A stretch of 64,000 bases of DNA from Salinicola avicenniae (lineage in GTDB: Bacteria > Pseudomonadota > Gammaproteobacteria > Pseudomonadales > Halomonadaceae), in NCBI RefSeq assembly GCF_023736115.1, contig NZ_JAKQZC010000004.1:62001-126000 (forward strand), given 5' to 3'. Below the pieces are notes generated by a model. The model ran no database searches. It was not told the DNA's origin and saw nothing but the letters and a program-made list of their open reading frames with translations. The position numbers and the translations under genes are program-made. Positions 63,302-64,000 of the stretch are shown here, in pieces (position 1 is the stretch's first letter; each line of letters begins with the position of its first letter).

Positions 63302-64000
63302 ATGACATGACCCAATCGGCCTTCGCCAATCCGCGCGTCATCGGCCAGCGCACCCCGCGCGTGGACGGCGAGTACAAGCTGACCGGTAAAGCCGGCTATA
63401 CCGGCGAGCTGCACGCGGAGAACATGCTCTACGGTTATCCGGTGCCGGCGACCATCGCTCACGGCGAACTCGAATCGCTCGACCTCGACGAGGCGCTGGC
63501 GATGCCCGGCGTGGTGGAGATATTCCATCACCGCAACTTCCCGAAGCTGCACCGTTCGCCCAACAGCATGGGCCACGGCGACCAGGTCAGCGAGGTGCGC
63601 CTGCCGTTCGAGGACGAGCGCATCTACTACCACGGCCAGTACATTGCGCTGGTCGTGGCGGAGACCTTCGAGCAGGCGCGCGCCGCGGCCTACCGCGTAG
63701 GCGCGCGCTATCGCCACGCCGAGGGCGCCGTGCCCAGTCTGCTCGACAGCGATGCCGAGGGGACTCTGATCGACAGCGCCGGCAGCTCTCGTGGCGACCC
63801 GGAGTCGGCGTTTTCCGGCGCTGAGGTGCAGGTCGATGCGACCTATCACATCGCCGCCGAAAGCCATCTGCAGATGGAAATGCACGCGACGCTGGCGGAG
63901 TGGCGGGAGAACGGCGCGCGTCTGGTGGTACACGAGTCCACCCAAGGCGTCTTCTACCAGCGCAACGCCATGGCACGGATCTTCGATCTGGCGCAGGAGA
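63298..64000 (+). CDS. paoC: Molybdopterin-binding subunit of PaoABC-type aldehyde oxidoreductase (5' part)
   Basis: The first 234 codons are present and the gene runs off the right edge. The start overlaps the FAD subunit stop by four bases. The N-terminus (NPRVIGQRTPRVDGEYKLTG, then YPVPATIAHGELESLDLDEA) is the aldehyde oxidase/xanthine dehydrogenase a/b hammerhead domain, followed at about 135 by the start of the molybdenum domain. The catalytic Glu lies outside the window. A PaoD/XdhC-like maturation gene would be expected downstream. Confidence 0.9.
   Translation, partial: MNDMTQSAFANPRVIGQRTPRVDGEYKLTGKAGYTGELHAENMLYGYPVPATIAHGELESLDLDEALAMPGVVEIFHHRNFPKLHRSPNSMGHGDQVSEVRLPFEDERIYYHGQYIALVVAETFEQARAAAYRVGARYRHAEGAVPSLLDSDAEGTLIDSAGSSRGDPESAFSGAEVQVDATYHIAAESHLQMEMHATLAEWRENGARLVVHESTQGVFYQRNAMARIFDLAQE

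Overview
The window reads as the chromosome of a halophilic, high-GC gammaproteobacterium, most likely a member of the Halomonadaceae (Halomonas, Salinicola, Kushneria or a relative). This is inferred from a clear ectoine hydroxylase gene (ectD), a CPA1-type Na+/H+ antiporter and the thrB / DUF2782 / polA arrangement also familiar from pseudomonads. No phage genes, transposases, integrases or CRISPR arrays were seen.

Layout. 1-8.9 kb: the start of a luciferase-like flavin oxidoreductase, a SnoaL-like protein, a membrane PQQ-dependent dehydrogenase with a divergent LysR regulator, an SH3-domain periplasmic protein, two tandem MFS exporters of equal length and the 3' remnant of an SMP-30/gluconolactonase gene. 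9.1-25.7 kb: an accessory redox and detoxification region. It holds an aldo/keto reductase, an isochorismatase-like protein without its catalytic cysteine, two closely related LysR regulators, an alpha/beta hydrolase, two related SDRs, a third MFS exporter, a Tat-exported molybdenum hydroxylase with its 2Fe-2S subunit and triheme cytochrome c, a tautomerase, a cyclophilin-like protein, a carboxymuconolactone decarboxylase-like lipoprotein, two paralogous cupins and a RibD-like reductase. 25.8-32 kb: small zinc-ribbon proteins, one behind a leader with three GGA-loop hairpins, then an AI-2E family permease, an EAL phosphodiesterase, tRNA-Thr(CGT) and a candidate small RNA. 32.5-44.4 kb: housekeeping genes ectD, a FAH-family hydrolase, speA, thrB, DUF2782, polA, gnd and nadA, plus a lipoprotein.

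44.9-59 kb holds a 14-kb block on the + strand. Two outer-membrane proteins (a MetA/SphA-like channel and a FadL homologue) and a small acidic secreted protein are followed by a secreted sulfatase and a secreted HAD phosphatase. Next, largely with overlapping start and stop codons, come MoxR, DUF58, DUF4381, two VWA proteins, BatD and a TPR protein, and then a formylglycine-generating enzyme. The enzyme would activate the sulfatase cysteine, the outer-membrane proteins could admit a hydrophobic sulfate ester, and the MoxR/Bat set could assist assembly in the envelope. This is the best candidate for an undescribed integrated system. The FadL gene carries a one-base disruption in a G tract exactly where signal peptide meets mature protein.

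59.1-64 kb: a DUF302 protein, the Na+/H+ antiporter and a PaoABC-type aldehyde oxidoreductase operon that runs off the right edge.

Two signals are not explained by the gene list. One is the zinc-ribbon leader, whose hairpins expose CsrA/RsmA-like motifs. The other is a recurring pattern of short imperfect tandem repeats (units of about 7-26 nt, unrelated between sites), several of which run directly across the stop codons of genes.
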